Shown here one piece after another: positions 1-8,324 of a DNA stretch of 64,000 nt; the first letter of the stretch is position 1, and the number at the start of each line of letters is the position of its first letter. Origin of the DNA: Candidatus Kosakonia sp. 282A-S69 (lineage in GTDB: Bacteria > Pseudomonadota > Gammaproteobacteria > Enterobacterales > Enterobacteriaceae). Made by a program: the position numbers and the translations under genes. The notes beneath the pieces were generated by a model, which ran no database searches, was not told the origin of the DNA, and saw nothing but the letters and a program-made list of their open reading frames with translations. Where the stretch lies: NCBI RefSeq assembly GCF_029433855.1, contig NZ_JAROAU010000003.1:2037815-2101814 (forward strand). The letters run 5' to 3'.

Positions 1-110
1 GTATCGAGATAATAAACGATGGTTGGTTCGATGCCGCTGTTACGGATCATCTCCAGCGTGTTGCGGGAGATACCGCAGGCCGGGTTGTGATAGATAGTTA
101 CGTTGCTCAT
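1..110 (-). CDS. arsC: Arsenate reductase ArsC, N-terminal part (cut by window edge)
   Basis: The first 36 or so residues of an ArsC-family arsenate reductase are visible; the rest lies beyond base 1. The protein reduces arsenate to arsenite in the cytoplasm with glutathione and glutaredoxin, so that ArsB can export it. The start reads MSNVTIYHNPACGISRNTLE, with the catalytic cysteine of the NPxCGxSR loop at residue 12, as in E. coli and R773 ArsC. It follows arsB by 12 bases and is surely in the same minus-strand operon arsR-arsB-arsC. Identity is clear from the motif; completeness cannot be judged. Confidence 0.95.
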   Translation of the reverse strand, partial: MSNVTIYHNPACGISRNTLEMIRNSGIEPTIVYYLD

Positions 111-122
111 ATCAGTTTCTTC

Positions 123-1412
123 TTACACAGTGAAAGAGAGTCGCCACGCCAGCACTGCCAGTGTGACAAAGAGCACGGGCAGGGTCATGATAATGCCGGT
201 GCGGAAGTAATATCCCCACGTAATCGTCATATTTTTTTGTGCCAGGACATGCAGCCACAACAGGGTGGCCAGACTGCCGATCGGGGTAATCTTCGGGCCT
301 AAATCGCAGCCAATCACATTGGCATAGATCATCGCTTCCTTCACGATGCCGGTCGCTGTACTGCCATCAATAGACAGCGCGCCAATCAGAACGGTGGGCA
401 TATTATTCATCACCGAGGACATAAACGCCGTCAGGAAACCTGTACCGAACGTTGCGGCCCATACTCCTTTTGTGGCCAGCAAGTTCAGCACCCCTGATAA
501 ATACTCCGTCAGCCCCGCATTCCGTAGCCCATAGACCACCAGGTACATACCCAGAGAGAAAACCACGATCTGCCATGGTGCCCCGCGCAGCACTTTCCCG
601 GTGCTGATGGCGTGACCTCTTCTGGCCACCACCAACAGCACAATGGCACCTGTTGCGGCTATCGCGCTGACGGGAATTCCGTGTGGTTCCAGAATGAAGA
701 AACCAACCAGAAGTAGTATGAGAACAATCCAGCCAGCTCTGAATGTCGCCGGATCCTTTATCGCGTCAGCCGGCAGTTTCAGACGCGCGACGTCGTAGGT
801 CGCCGGGATATCCTTACGAAAGAAAAGATGCAACATCACAAGGGTGGCCGCAATGGCACCCAGATTCACAGGCACCATCACTGAAGCGTATTGCGTAAAA
901 CCAAGATGGAAAAAATCGGCCGAGACGATATTGACCAGGTTAGAAACAATAAGAGGAAGGCTTGCTGTATCTGCAATAAATCCAGCCGCCATGATAAAGG
1001 CAAGGGTTGTACTCCTGCTGAAACCCAGCGCCAGTAACATGGCGATCACGATCGGCGTCAGTATCAGGGCCGCACCGTCATTAGCAAACAGCGCAGCTAC
1101 GGCAGCGCCAAGGAGCACAATCCAGGTGAAGAGTAGCCGCCCACGTCCGTTTCCCCAGCGTGAAACATGCAACGCAGCCCATTCAAAGAAACCGGACTCA
1201 TCAAGCAGCAGGCTGATAATGATGACCGCGATAAATGCCGCTGTTGCATTCCAGACGATGTTCCAGACAACCGGAATATCATCAATATGAATAACTCCCG
1301 TGAACAGTGCCAACGCGGCACCAATACCTGCACTCCATCCGATACTGAGGCCTCTGGGTTGCCAGATCACCAGTACCAGCGTCAGCAAAAAAATACTCCC
1401 TGCCAGTAACAT
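123..1412 (-). CDS. arsB: Arsenite efflux membrane protein ArsB
   Basis: Inner-membrane arsenite/antimonite antiporter of 429 residues, the usual length for ArsB. It begins [20 protein letters not shown] and has about twelve hydrophobic segments spread over its length, including the conserved stretch around [20 protein letters not shown] and the late [20 protein letters not shown] segment that is typical of the ArsB/NhaD transporter group. It exports the arsenite made by ArsC. A GGAG ribosome site lies 6 bases before the start. It sits between arsR (45-base gap) and arsC (12-base gap), so the three form one operon under ArsR control. No arsA ATPase or arsD is present, as in the chromosomal type of ars operon. 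Confidence 0.97.
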   Translation of the reverse strand: MLLAGSIFLLTLVLVIWQPRGLSIGWSAGIGAALALFTGVIHIDDIPVVWNIVWNATAAFIAVIIISLLLDESGFFEWAALHVSRWGNGRGRLLFTWIVLLGAAVAALFANDGAALILTPIVIAMLLALGFSRSTTLAFIMAAGFIADTASLPLIVSNLVNIVSADFFHLGFTQYASVMVPVNLGAIAATLVMLHLFFRKDIPATYDVARLKLPADAIKDPATFRAGWIVLILLLVGFFILEPHGIPVSAIAATGAIVLLVVARRGHAISTGKVLRGAPWQIVVFSLGMYLVVYGLRNAGLTEYLSGVLNLLATKGVWAATFGTGFLTAFMSSVMNNMPTVLIGALSIDGSTATGIVKEAMIYANVIGCDLGPKITPIGSLATLLWLHVLAQKNMTITWGYYFRTGIIMTLPVLFVTLAVLAWRLSFTV

Positions 1413-1456
1413 ACAGAACTCCTATATATACGCTTAAACAGATATTAATAAAGAGA

Positions 1457-1777
1457 TCAACATGAGGTGCACGCTGTTCTTTCCAGCCACTGACGCACGT
1501 CTTCACGCAGACACTGCCAGGAGGTGGTGATCGTCTCAGCAGCCCAGGCAGGAATGTGCGGTGAAAGACGATAGTGGATCCATTTGCCTTCCCTGCGGTC
1601 AAGAACCAGCGCGGACTCACGAAGAATTGCCATGTGCCGCGATACTTTAGGCTGTGATTGCCTGGTGGCGGCAGAGATATCACAGACGCACAGTTCACCG
1701 GATTCCCGCAGAAGCATGACAATAGCGAGGCGGGTTTCATCCGACAGGATCTTAAAAAGCTCAACAGGCTGTAACAT
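1457..1777 (-). CDS. arsR: Arsenical resistance repressor ArsR
   Basis: Small winged-helix repressor (106 residues) of the SmtB/ArsR family that releases DNA when it binds arsenite or antimonite. The metal site ELCVCD is present at about residues 28-33, followed by the recognition helix region QSQPKVSRHMAILRES and the conserved HYRLSPHIPAW stretch shared with E. coli ArsR. A longer reading adds MEWK, but the start used here (MLQPVELFKIL) aligns with the known N-terminus and has GGAG about 8 bases upstream. It is the first gene of the ars operon and should repress its own promoter through the operator just upstream. Confidence 0.95.
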   Translation of the reverse strand: MLQPVELFKILSDETRLAIVMLLRESGELCVCDISAATRQSQPKVSRHMAILRESALVLDRREGKWIHYRLSPHIPAWAAETITTSWQCLREDVRQWLERTACTSC

Positions 1778-1802
1778 TTTCCACTCCATTCATTTCAGCG
1801 CA

Positions 1803-1824
1803 CACATACGATAAATCATATGTG
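1803..1824. promoter_or_regulatory. ArsR operator upstream of arsR
   Basis: Inverted repeat CACATA-N10-TATGTG immediately upstream of arsR. From memory, its core (CATACGATAAATCATATG) is very like the E. coli ars operator. Position and symmetry fit an ArsR dimer site that shuts off the ars operon without arsenite. The match was made by eye. Confidence 0.7.
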
Positions 1825-2418
1825 AAAAGTTTAAAACCATCGCCCCCACAGGAGAAAAAAAGGCAGGATTTTGCTGCCCAGAACCGTGCGTGTTTTGATC
1901 AGCAAATTGCTGATCACCTCCAGCTACAGAAGCCGCGATGCACCCTTATTTTTTCTGGCCCGGTAAGAGAACGTTCCTGTAGCCGTTTTGCCGCAAAAGA
2001 GGCGGTTCGCCTGCTGATGGCGACAGGTATAAAGGTCAGGCTGTTTTTTGCCGCTGCCCGATGATGCTCCCAAAGTGATCGGGTTGCGCGAAGCGATCAA
2101 AGGGTATGACGGTCTGGTATGGAGCGGTACGGGGCAGTGAGTGCCATCATAAAGGCACAGATTGACCGGATACCTTTGAGCGAAGGCGCAGTAAACACTT
2201 ACCGTAATGCAGGTATGTGGTGGCTCTCACTCCTTTATGGCCAGCAAGCAGATGCGCATTCCGGGGCGATGGATGCGGACGTTCGCCCTCCCCAGTCTCT
2301 CCTCAGTGGCAGGGGCTCGATGAGAAAACCCTCGTCCTGGTATGCTCGTATTGCCGATGTCACCGACGAGTTGTTTAAAATTACGCTACTGCGTAAAGGT
2401 GACAAATTCCCTCGCTGA
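1822..2418 (+). pseudogene. arsH: Decayed arsH (NADPH:FMN oxidoreductase, organoarsenical oxidation)
   Basis: Pieces of ArsH appear in order but in different frames. Bases 1822-2063 give the N-terminal part, with PRCTLIFSGPVRERSCSRFA (normally LLYGSLRxRSxSR) and then KEAVRLL. From about 2048 a shifted frame reads LPDDAPKVIGLREAIKGYDG and LVWSGTGQ before a stop at 2138. From 2119 a third frame gives IIKAQIDRIPLS and ends with YARIADVTDELFKITLLRK, matching the usual YDRIVDVMEELVKFTLL end. The middle RPTQGKxLAVMQVSGGSQSFN segment is lost or unrecognisable. Intact ArsH is about 230 residues; this copy cannot make it. It is divergent from arsR and shares its control region, where arsH often lies. 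Confidence 0.8.
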
Positions 2419-2483
2419 ATTAGCAAACCCCGCAATTAACTAACGCACGACACAATTGAAAACAATTTGATTGTTTTCAACTC

Positions 2484-2510
2484 TAATGATCTTTTTCCCT
2501 CTGCCGATAG
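2484..2510 (+). promoter_or_regulatory. Flagellar sigma-28 (FliA) promoter for chemoreceptor gene
   Basis: TAATGATC-N11-GCCGATAG compares with the FliA consensus TAAAGTTT-N11-GCCGATAA: 5 of 8 and 7 of 8 positions, with exact spacing. It lies just before the chemoreceptor gene and its transcript would begin near 2517, which excludes the longest reading of that gene as the translated form. Confidence 0.75.
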
Positions 2511-2542
2511 TGTTCGACACCACAAATATGATGAGAAAACCG

Positions 2543-4087
2543 ATGAAAATTTCTGCACGTCTGAGCGCAGGTTTTGGCCTGCTTATTCTGTTATTTATCC
2601 TCTGTGCGGCTGTTTCCCTACATGGGTTATGGCAGGCGCGGGACAGCATGAATGACACCGTTAACGCTAAGATGAAGCGCTACGATCTGGTGCTGGACAT
2701 GCGCGGCAGCGTGCGCGATATGGCCATCGCCGTGCGTAACCTGGCGCTGCTGACGGACCCGGCTCAGATGCAGCCGGAGTGGAAGCGGCTGAACGATCAG
2801 CGCGAGCTCTATATCCGTAAACGTGAGATGCTTGAGCAGAGCATGGCAACAAACGTCTCCGACGAGGGTAAAGCGGTACTCAGGCGCATTGTTGCGGCAG
2901 AGCCTGCGGCCCTGTCGACGCTGATGGAGGCGGGCAAACTCGGGTTGTCGAATCGTCAGGAGGAGACGACCACCTACCTGATGAACACCGCCCGACCGGC
3001 GCAAAAAGCGCTGCTGGATGCTATTAACGATCTGACTGATGTGCAAATGAAGTTAAGCCGCGATACGCTGGCGGAGAACGGTGAAAATATTACATTCACG
3101 TCGCAGCTCTTGATCGGGCTGGCGGTGGTGTCAATTTTACTGGCGGTGGCAACCTGTATGTTTACGGTGCGTGTGCTGATGCGCCAGCTTGGCGGCGAAC
3201 CCTCCCAGGCACAGGCGATTGCCGCCGCCATCGCCGGGGGCGATCTCAGCTCGCCGGTGACGCTGCGACGCAACGATACCACCAGCCTGCTGGCCTCCCT
3301 TGCCGGTATGCAGTCCAATCTGCGCAGCCTGGTCTCCGACATCCGCGATGCTTCCGTCTCGGTAGCCTCCGCGGCAGATGAGATTTCGCAGGGCAACACT
3401 GAGCTCTCCTCCCGTACTGAGCAGCAGGCCGCTGCACTGCAGGAGACGGCCGCCAGTATGGAGCAGTTAACCGCCACGGTGAAAAGCAATGCCGAGGGCG
3501 CACGCCAGACCGCCGATACCGCCCGCACCACCGCTAACCTTGCCCGCAGCGGCGGCGAGGAGCTTGGGCGCATGTCGCAGACGATGAACGCCATCTCCCA
3601 GAGCGCGGTAAAAGTGCGCGAGATCACCAGCGTGATCGAGGGCATCGCCTTCCAGACCAACATTCTGGCACTGAACGCCGCGGTTGAAGCGGCCCGCGCC
3701 GGTGAGCAGGGGCGCGGGTTTGCCGTGGTCGCCGGAGAAGTGAGAACCCTGGCGCAGCGCAGCGCCAGTGCGGCAGCGGATATTAAAACGTTGATTGAAC
3801 AGGCGGTCGCTCAGGTGGAAGATGGCGTAGCTGAAGCCGCCGACACCGGCGACAACATCCTGAAAGTTGTCGGCATGGTGGGCGATCTGGCAGACGCGAT
3901 GGATGATATCTCCCTCTCCTCTTCTGAGCAGATGCAGGGGATCAGCCAGGTCAGCCTGGCCGTCAGCCAGATGGATGGCGTCACGCAGAACAATGCCGCG
4001 CTGGTGGAGGAGTCATCCAGCGCGTCGCAGTCGCTCTCTGCCCAGGCGCACGCGCTGCGCGGCATGGTCGACACGTTCCGCCTGTAA
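2543..4087 (+). CDS. Methyl-accepting chemotaxis protein (514 aa)
   Basis: Inner-membrane chemoreceptor that senses a periplasmic ligand and controls CheA through CheW. From MKISARLSAGFG: a membrane segment at about 10-30, a periplasmic helical domain to about 185, a second membrane segment at 188-210, a HAMP domain, then the cytoplasmic signalling rod. The hairpin tip [20 protein letters not shown] near residue 370 is intact and the [16 protein letters not shown] stretch follows. There is no C-terminal NWETF-type tether; it ends MVDTFRL. The open frame extends upstream to 2471, but the sigma-28 promoter at 2484-2510 makes the first methionines untranslated. ATGs at 2528 and 2531 are possible alternatives; 2543 gives the usual receptor N-terminus. 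The ligand is unknown. Confidence 0.93.
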   Translation: MKISARLSAGFGLLILLFILCAAVSLHGLWQARDSMNDTVNAKMKRYDLVLDMRGSVRDMAIAVRNLALLTDPAQMQPEWKRLNDQRELYIRKREMLEQSMATNVSDEGKAVLRRIVAAEPAALSTLMEAGKLGLSNRQEETTTYLMNTARPAQKALLDAINDLTDVQMKLSRDTLAENGENITFTSQLLIGLAVVSILLAVATCMFTVRVLMRQLGGEPSQAQAIAAAIAGGDLSSPVTLRRNDTTSLLASLAGMQSNLRSLVSDIRDASVSVASAADEISQGNTELSSRTEQQAAALQETAASMEQLTATVKSNAEGARQTADTARTTANLARSGGEELGRMSQTMNAISQSAVKVREITSVIEGIAFQTNILALNAAVEAARAGEQGRGFAVVAGEVRTLAQRSASAAADIKTLIEQAVAQVEDGVAEAADTGDNILKVVGMVGDLADAMDDISLSSSEQMQGISQVSLAVSQMDGVTQNNAALVEESSSASQSLSAQAHALRGMVDTFRL

Positions 4088-4098
4088 TGTGGTACAGC

Positions 4099-4134
4099 GC
4101 GCCGCCGAAAAAGAGCGTAAAGGCGGCGCGGTTT
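4099..4134 (+). terminator. Terminator-like hairpin after the chemoreceptor gene
   Basis: GCGCCGCC pairs with GGCGGCGC across a 15-base loop, followed by GGTTTTG. The 8-bp GC stem lies 11 bases after the stop codon. The T-run is short, so termination strength is uncertain. Confidence 0.55.
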
Positions 4135-4158
4135 TGCCTGTGATTCATACGTCAGCCT

Positions 4159-4195
4159 TAATTATGTTGACGTCAACATAATTAGACTCAATACT
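4159..4195 (+). promoter_or_regulatory. 26-bp perfect palindrome overlapping a promoter before the marR-type gene
   Basis: Bases 4159-4184 form a perfect palindrome with 13-base arms (left arm TAATTATGTTGAC). Inside it lies a -35-like TTGACG (4167-4172), and 17 bases later the -10-like AATACT (4190-4195). The layout fits a MarR-family autorepressor blocking its own promoter. The transcript would begin near 4202, so the protein start must lie downstream. Confidence 0.65.
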
Positions 4196-4335
4196 TTGCC
4201 TTGACAGCCGACGCGCAGGCCGTCTCTTCCTCTTCTCCTGCGCCTCTTTACTCCGAACGTGAACGTGCCGGCCTCCCTGAATCCGTTGCCGCTGTTCAGA
4301 GAGAACTCTATCTTTGCAACAGGCCCGAACTGCTT

Positions 4336-4830
4336 ATGTGTATCGACGTAAATAACGACAGTGATGAGCGAGATGATCTGCCAACCCAGAGCGATGCGCC
4401 GGTAACCGTCGATCAGTTTCTCTGCTTCGCGCTCTACTCCGCCTCGCTGGCGATGACCCGGCTTTACCAGTCACGGCTGAAACCGCTCGGCCTGACCTAC
4501 CCACAGTATCTGGTGCTGCTGGCGCTGTGGGAAAAAGATAACGTGACGGTGTCGGAAGTGGGCGCCCGCGTCCAGCTGGACTCCGGGACCCTGAGCCAGC
4601 TGTTAAAAAGGCTTGAAGCCTCCGGTCTTGTGTCCAGAAACCGCGATACGCAAGGCGACGAGCGGCGGGTACTTATCACCCTGACCGAAAAGGGAGAGCA
4701 GCTAAAAATCGCGGCCGCCGGTGTGCCCGCCGATATGATCTCGGTGATGGAGACGCCCTTTGAAGAGCTATCCGATCTTGCAACCCGGGTTAGCGCGCTT
4801 CGTGAAAAGCTTTTAAAAGCTCTGCCCTGA
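4336..4830 (+). CDS. MarR-family transcriptional regulator (OhrR-like)
   Basis: Winged-helix regulator of about 164 residues. The core runs FLCFALYSASLAMTRLYQSR, then LGLTYPQYLVLLALWE, the recognition helix region LDSGTLSQLLKRLEASGLV and the wing RNRDTQGDERRVLITLTEKG. This is the OhrR/MgrA-like layout of MarR proteins that sense organic peroxides; the cysteine at about residue 33 (FLCFALYS) sits where OhrR has its reactive cysteine. The frame extends upstream to a TTG at 4201, but that falls at the predicted transcription start and the added sequence is low-complexity. ATG 4336 is used, although its ribosome site is weak. No ohr gene lies beside it, so the target is unknown apart from probable self-control. 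Confidence 0.82.
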   Translation: MCIDVNNDSDERDDLPTQSDAPVTVDQFLCFALYSASLAMTRLYQSRLKPLGLTYPQYLVLLALWEKDNVTVSEVGARVQLDSGTLSQLLKRLEASGLVSRNRDTQGDERRVLITLTEKGEQLKIAAAGVPADMISVMETPFEELSDLATRVSALREKLLKALP

Positions 4831-4931
4831 CCTTTTTTTGGTGCCTCAGGCGAGGCGACCAGTGGCTACGCACCACCAGCCCCGGTGCGCGGACAAGTCA
4901 TCAACTGGATTAGCATCCCGAGGAACAGAGC

Positions 4932-5135
4932 GTGACATTTCCCCACTCAGACGACAAAGACGCCGTCCATGCAGCGATAGGCAACGCAACACAAGCACTG
5001 CTTCGCGCCGGGCGCACCCTAAGCAAGGGTAATATTCTGGCGCACCTTATTGCCTGCGAACGTGAATCAACAGGAGCCACAAAGGCGGTTTATGCCCAGG
5101 CCGTCGCGCTGTTACAGCCCAAAAAGCACTCATAA
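4932..5135 (+). CDS. Small AriR/YmgB-like protein (67 aa)
   Basis: A 67-residue protein starting with GTG, with AGGA about 7 bases upstream. The pattern ALLRAGRTLSKGNILAHLIA followed by ERES and a C-terminal helix resembles E. coli YmgB (AriR), a small dimeric protein linked to biofilm formation and acid resistance, and its relatives that connect two-component systems. The similarity is by eye: the xxLxxxNIxxxLIxxxE pattern and the size. It lies between the marR-type gene and the ankyrin lipoprotein gene on the same strand. Function is inferred only. Confidence 0.6.
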   Translation: MTFPHSDDKDAVHAAIGNATQALLRAGRTLSKGNILAHLIACERESTGATKAVYAQAVALLQPKKHS

Positions 5136-5168
5136 AGGATGTAAACGCTGTTCGCCGAGGGAAACGAC

Positions 5169-5906
5169 ATGAAAAAAATTATCTCCACGCTCCTGCTTAC
5201 TCTGCTGTGTACCCTGCTGCCCGGCTGTAAAAGCCTGAAAAAAATCGAACCTGAAAAGCACTTCGCCGGCGCTCAACTGCTGCTGGCAAAGGCTATTCAG
5301 GCTGGAGATCGCTATACCATCCTGCGCCTGGCGAAAAAGACGGACCTTAGCACGCCGGGAAATGAAGATTTGACGATCCTCTTTTTTGCTCTCAATGAGT
5401 CTTTTTATAATGGCAACCCGCCTGAGCGGTTGCAGATCGTCACGGATTTGGTGCGCCTGGGAGCCGACCCGCTACAGCCGCAAAAGGATGACTCCTGGAG
5501 CCCCGCCGAAATGGTGGCGATGGGTGATAAAGATATCTGGCTAAAAGCGATGCTTGACGGCGGCCTGGATGCCAACGCCCGCGATAAGCGCTACGATGAG
5601 CCGCTTATCTTCTCGACCATCCGGGCAAAAAACAACGCCACGCTGGCGCTGCTGCTCGCACGGGGTGCGGATATCAATAGCCGTGACTCGCTGGGCAACA
5701 CGCTGCTGGCCGAGGCGTTTTTTGGTGCCGAGTTCGACAAGATAGCCCTTCTGCTGGATAAGGGGGCTAACCCGGATCTGCGCAATCACCAGGGGGACTC
5801 TTTCAGGCAGATGGTCAGCGAAGATCTTGCGAGAATTAAAAAAGAGGGCGAGTTCTACCACAATCTGTTCAAGGTGAACGAAAGGCTTAAGCGCCACGGG
5901 GCATAG
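5169..5906 (+). CDS. Ankyrin-repeat lipoprotein (245 aa)
   Basis: The N-terminus MKKIISTLLLTLLCTLLPGC is a lipoprotein signal with the lipid-modified cysteine at residue 20, so the mature protein is membrane-anchored, most likely in the periplasm. The body carries ankyrin-type repeats: VTDLVRLGADPLQPQKDDSW, then WLKAMLDGGLDANARDKRYD, then LALLLARGADINSRDSLGNT and IALLLDKGANPDLRNHQGDS. Proteins of this build mediate protein contacts; some are immunity proteins against type VI lipase effectors, but no effector or secretion gene is adjacent, so that is only a possibility. It starts 33 bases after the AriR-like gene. Confidence 0.85.
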   Translation: MKKIISTLLLTLLCTLLPGCKSLKKIEPEKHFAGAQLLLAKAIQAGDRYTILRLAKKTDLSTPGNEDLTILFFALNESFYNGNPPERLQIVTDLVRLGADPLQPQKDDSWSPAEMVAMGDKDIWLKAMLDGGLDANARDKRYDEPLIFSTIRAKNNATLALLLARGADINSRDSLGNTLLAEAFFGAEFDKIALLLDKGANPDLRNHQGDSFRQMVSEDLARIKKEGEFYHNLFKVNERLKRHGA

Positions 5907-5961
5907 GGCGTGGCGTGTTCCTGACGCCACCCTCCCGTTCCATGTTGCCCGTGAGGGGCTT

Positions 5962-6288
5962 TTAAGCGGTCATCTGCATACAGACTTCCGCACAGCGGCG
6001 GCACTGCGCAGCACACTGTTGGCAGTGATCGTGCTGATGCTTCGAGCACTCTTCGGCACAGGCGCGGCAGACGTCCGCGCAAATACGGCACACCTGCTTC
6101 GCATGCTCGCTCTCAAGGCTTAACAGCTGCGCGGTAACACGGCAGAGCGCTGCACACTCCATATCCGTTTTAATGCACGCTCGCATCATCTCAAGATGCG
6201 GCTCCTGCAAACAGGAGACCGCACAGCGATCGCAGGCTTCGGCGCACTGATAGCAGGCATCAATGCAGGACTGATATTCATTAGTCAT
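5962..6288 (-). CDS. Cysteine-rich four-helix-bundle copper-binding protein (DUF326/Csp-like)
   Basis: A 108-residue protein with 19 cysteines, mostly spaced CxxxC or CxxC along predicted helices (CIDACYQCAEACDRCAVSC and later VCRICADVCRACAEEC). This is the hallmark of the DUF326 family, which includes copper storage proteins whose four-helix bundle binds Cu(I) ions inside its core. There is no signal peptide, so it would act in the cytoplasm, like Csp3. The start MTNEYQSCIDAC is chosen because GGAG lies 9 bases before it; a reading five residues longer (MGSVT) has no ribosome site. No copper exporter or copper regulator lies next to it. Confidence 0.85.
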   Translation of the reverse strand: MTNEYQSCIDACYQCAEACDRCAVSCLQEPHLEMMRACIKTDMECAALCRVTAQLLSLESEHAKQVCRICADVCRACAEECSKHQHDHCQQCAAQCRRCAEVCMQMTA

Positions 6289-6684
6289 AGTCACACTCCC
6301 CATGTGGATAAAGTGAACCTCTAAGTCTAGTTAACCCACCTGAGATCGCCATTTTTACCGTCCCTGTGTCTAAGATGCCGTCACATAAGCGAAATTTGCC
6401 GGTTATAGCCAGAAATAGGCGTAAAAAGCGGTTTTATTTATCCTCTTGCCGCCGCAGAGATATGGCACATTACCCACCATGAAGTTTGATACGCCACTGG
6501 CGCCTGTGTTGCGCCTGGCAATGTGAGCAAGTAACGCCCAAGAGGGTAATAAATCACTTTCCCGTACACACAAAGAATTGTTTGTAGTGCTTGTATTTCT
6601 TGGCCGCCCCCCCGGGCGGCATTTTTATTTTCAGCCCCCGCGATGTGAGGTAATGTAAACATCTTTACATTTTAGGGAGCGACC
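6289..6684 (+). other. 396-base intergenic region with an orphan terminator
   Basis: No convincing protein gene was seen here. Near its right end is a terminator-like hairpin on the plus strand with no plus-strand gene upstream, discussed as a possible small RNA. The yeaK ribosome site AGGGAG lies at the right edge. Confidence 0.6.
6558..6630 (+). ncRNA. Candidate small RNA ending in a GC-rich terminator
   Basis: A hairpin at 6603-6630 has a 7-bp stem (GCCGCCC/GGGCGGC) and a CCCC loop, followed by ATTTTTATTTT. Upstream, TGAGCA-N17-TAATAA (6524-6552) is a possible but weak promoter. The transcript would be about 75 nt. It matches no small RNA known to me. The hairpin could also be a leader element of yeaK. 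Confidence 0.3.
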
Positions 6685-7191
6685 ATGTCTGAGATTGCCA
6701 GCCGCGATATCCACGCGCACCTACTCCATCTTCTTACTGAGCAACAGGCCCGCTTTCGCGTGGTTGAGCATGATGCCGTTGGCAAGTGTGAAGCGGTGAG
6801 TGAAATTCGCGGTACCGCGCTCGGCCAGGGGGCGAAAGCACTGGTGTGTAAAATCAAAGGCAACGGCGTGAAAAAACATGTGCTGGCGATCCTTGCCGCC
6901 GACCTGCAGGCCGATCTCAGCCGCTTAGCGCAGCACTTTGGCGGCCTGAAAGCCTCGCTGGCGAGCCCGGCGGAAGTCGATGCCCTCACTGCCTGCGTCT
7001 TTGGCGCCATTCCCCCCTTCTCTTTTCATCCTGACCTTGAACTGGTCGCCGACCCGGTGCTGTTCCAGCGCTTCGATGAGATCGCCTTTAACGCCGGGCT
7101 GCTGGAAAAATCAGTCATCATGAATACGCACGACTATCTGCGCATCGCCCGACCGGCGCAGGTCGATTTTCGTCGCGAAAGCGCAGAGTAA
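6685..7191 (+). CDS. yeaK: YeaK, aminoacyl-tRNA editing (YbaK/INS-type) protein
   Basis: A 168-residue protein close to E. coli YeaK over its whole length: [36 protein letters not shown] and [17 protein letters not shown] are nearly unchanged. It belongs to the YbaK/ProRS-INS superfamily of free-standing deacylases that hydrolyse mischarged aminoacyl-tRNA; E. coli YeaK is reported to act this way. The conserved lysine (ALVCKIKG) and the GxxxP segment near AIPP fit an INS active site. The start has AGGGAG upstream. It is followed 11 bases later by yeaL, as an operon. Confidence 0.95.
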   Translation: MSEIASRDIHAHLLHLLTEQQARFRVVEHDAVGKCEAVSEIRGTALGQGAKALVCKIKGNGVKKHVLAILAADLQADLSRLAQHFGGLKASLASPAEVDALTACVFGAIPPFSFHPDLELVADPVLFQRFDEIAFNAGLLEKSVIMNTHDYLRIARPAQVDFRRESAE

Positions 7192-7202
7192 GGACGCTTT
7201 GC

Positions 7203-7649
7203 ATGTTTGATACCACGCTGTTTATTCTGCTCGCCCTCGCCGCACTCGGTTTCGTCAGCCATAACACCACCGTTGCGGTCTCGATCCTCGTGCTGATCAT
7301 TGTGCGCGTCACGCCGCTCAACACCCTCTTTCCGTGGATCGAAAAACAGGGGCTGACGGTCGGCATTATCATCCTGACCATTGGCGTAATGGCACCGATT
7401 GCCAGCGGATCGCTGCCGCCTTCGACGCTGCTGCACTCCTTTGCCAACTGGAAATCGCTGGTGGCAATTGCCGTCGGGGTGTTTGTCTCATGGCTGGGCG
7501 GGCGCGGCGTCACGCTGATGAGTTCGCAGCCCTCGCTGGTAGCAGGGCTGCTGGTGGGAACGGTGTTGGGCGTGGCCCTGTTCCGGGGCGTGCCGGTCGG
7601 GCCACTGATTGCCGCCGGCCTGGTGTCGCTGCTAATTGGTAGGCAGTGA
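7203..7649 (+). CDS. yeaL: YeaL family inner-membrane protein (DUF441)
   Basis: A 148-residue integral membrane protein with four hydrophobic segments; [40 protein letters not shown] and the [20 protein letters not shown] end match E. coli YeaL closely. Biochemical function is unknown. It follows yeaK by 11 bases. Its last 18 bases overlap the end of the convergent ABC permease gene. In E. coli the next gene is nimR (yeaM); here an ABC importer lies between. Confidence 0.95.
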   Translation: MFDTTLFILLALAALGFVSHNTTVAVSILVLIIVRVTPLNTLFPWIEKQGLTVGIIILTIGVMAPIASGSLPPSTLLHSFANWKSLVAIAVGVFVSWLGGRGVTLMSSQPSLVAGLLVGTVLGVALFRGVPVGPLIAAGLVSLLIGRQ

Positions 7650-8324
7650 AAGCCGCCGCTGCCAGCGCTTGACGCTATACTCCAGCGCGCTGCACAGCAG
7701 GTAGTAGACCAGCCCGGTAAAGATAAACAGCGCTGCCGGATAGACCTGTACGCGGTTGTTCACCTGCCCGGCGACGGTAGTCAGCTCAGGGACGTTAACA
7801 ATAAAGGCCAGCGAGGTGTCCTTCAGCAGCGCAATCAGCAAACCGATAAACGACGGCAGCGCGTTGCGTAACGCCTGCGGCAGCAGCACGCGGCGCAGGA
7901 TCTGCGCACTGGCAAACCCGCTGCTCAGCGCCGCCTCATACTGACCGCGCGGGAGTGAGCCGAGCGCCGCCAGCGTCGAGTACATCACCGAAGCCGAGGT
8001 AAACCACGCCAGCGCCAGCGTGACCGTTACCGCGCCGGGCAGATCCGCCCCCGTTATCCACGGCAGTAAAAACCAGAGCCAGAAGATAACGAAGATCAGC
8101 GGGATGCCGCGAATCAGCTCCGCCCACAGAAACAGCACTTTGCGCGGCCAGCCGCGAAAACGCCAGGCGCAACAGGCGAGCAGAATGCCGCCGGGAAACG
8201 CCAGCACCGCCGCGCCAAGAGTCATCAACAGCGACAGCAGCACGCCGCCCGGCTCGCCCTGCGCGGCTCTGCCCCACAGCAGGTAGTCGAGGTTATCGGT
8301 AATGACGGTGATATTAGCGATCAC
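7632..8324 (-). CDS. Polar amino acid ABC transporter permease (second permease)
   Basis: Inner-membrane permease of about 230 residues, HisM/GlnP type. It shows five hydrophobic segments and the EAA-loop signature around [30 protein letters not shown] that docks on the ATPase. The start is a GTG ([18 protein letters not shown]) with GGAGG 6 bases upstream; an open reading back to 8384 lacks a ribosome site and would lie within the preceding permease gene. It overlaps the end of that gene by 11 bases, showing translational coupling. Together with the neighbours it imports a polar amino acid or related solute. Confidence 0.9.
   Translation of the reverse strand: MIANITVITDNLDYLLWGRAAQGEPGGVLLSLLMTLGAAVLAFPGGILLACCAWRFRGWPRKVLFLWAELIRGIPLIFVIFWLWFLLPWITGADLPGAVTVTLALAWFTSASVMYSTLAALGSLPRGQYEAALSSGFASAQILRRVLLPQALRNALPSFIGLLIALLKDTSLAFIVNVPELTTVAGQVNNRVQVYPAALFIFTGLVYYLLCSALEYSVKRWQRRLSLPTN

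Noticed and set aside
2471-2542. Longer start for the first chemoreceptor
   Set aside because: The sigma-28 promoter lies inside this stretch.
4201-4335. TTG-started extension of the MarR-type protein
   Set aside because: It begins at the predicted transcription start and encodes a low-complexity leader not seen in MarR proteins.
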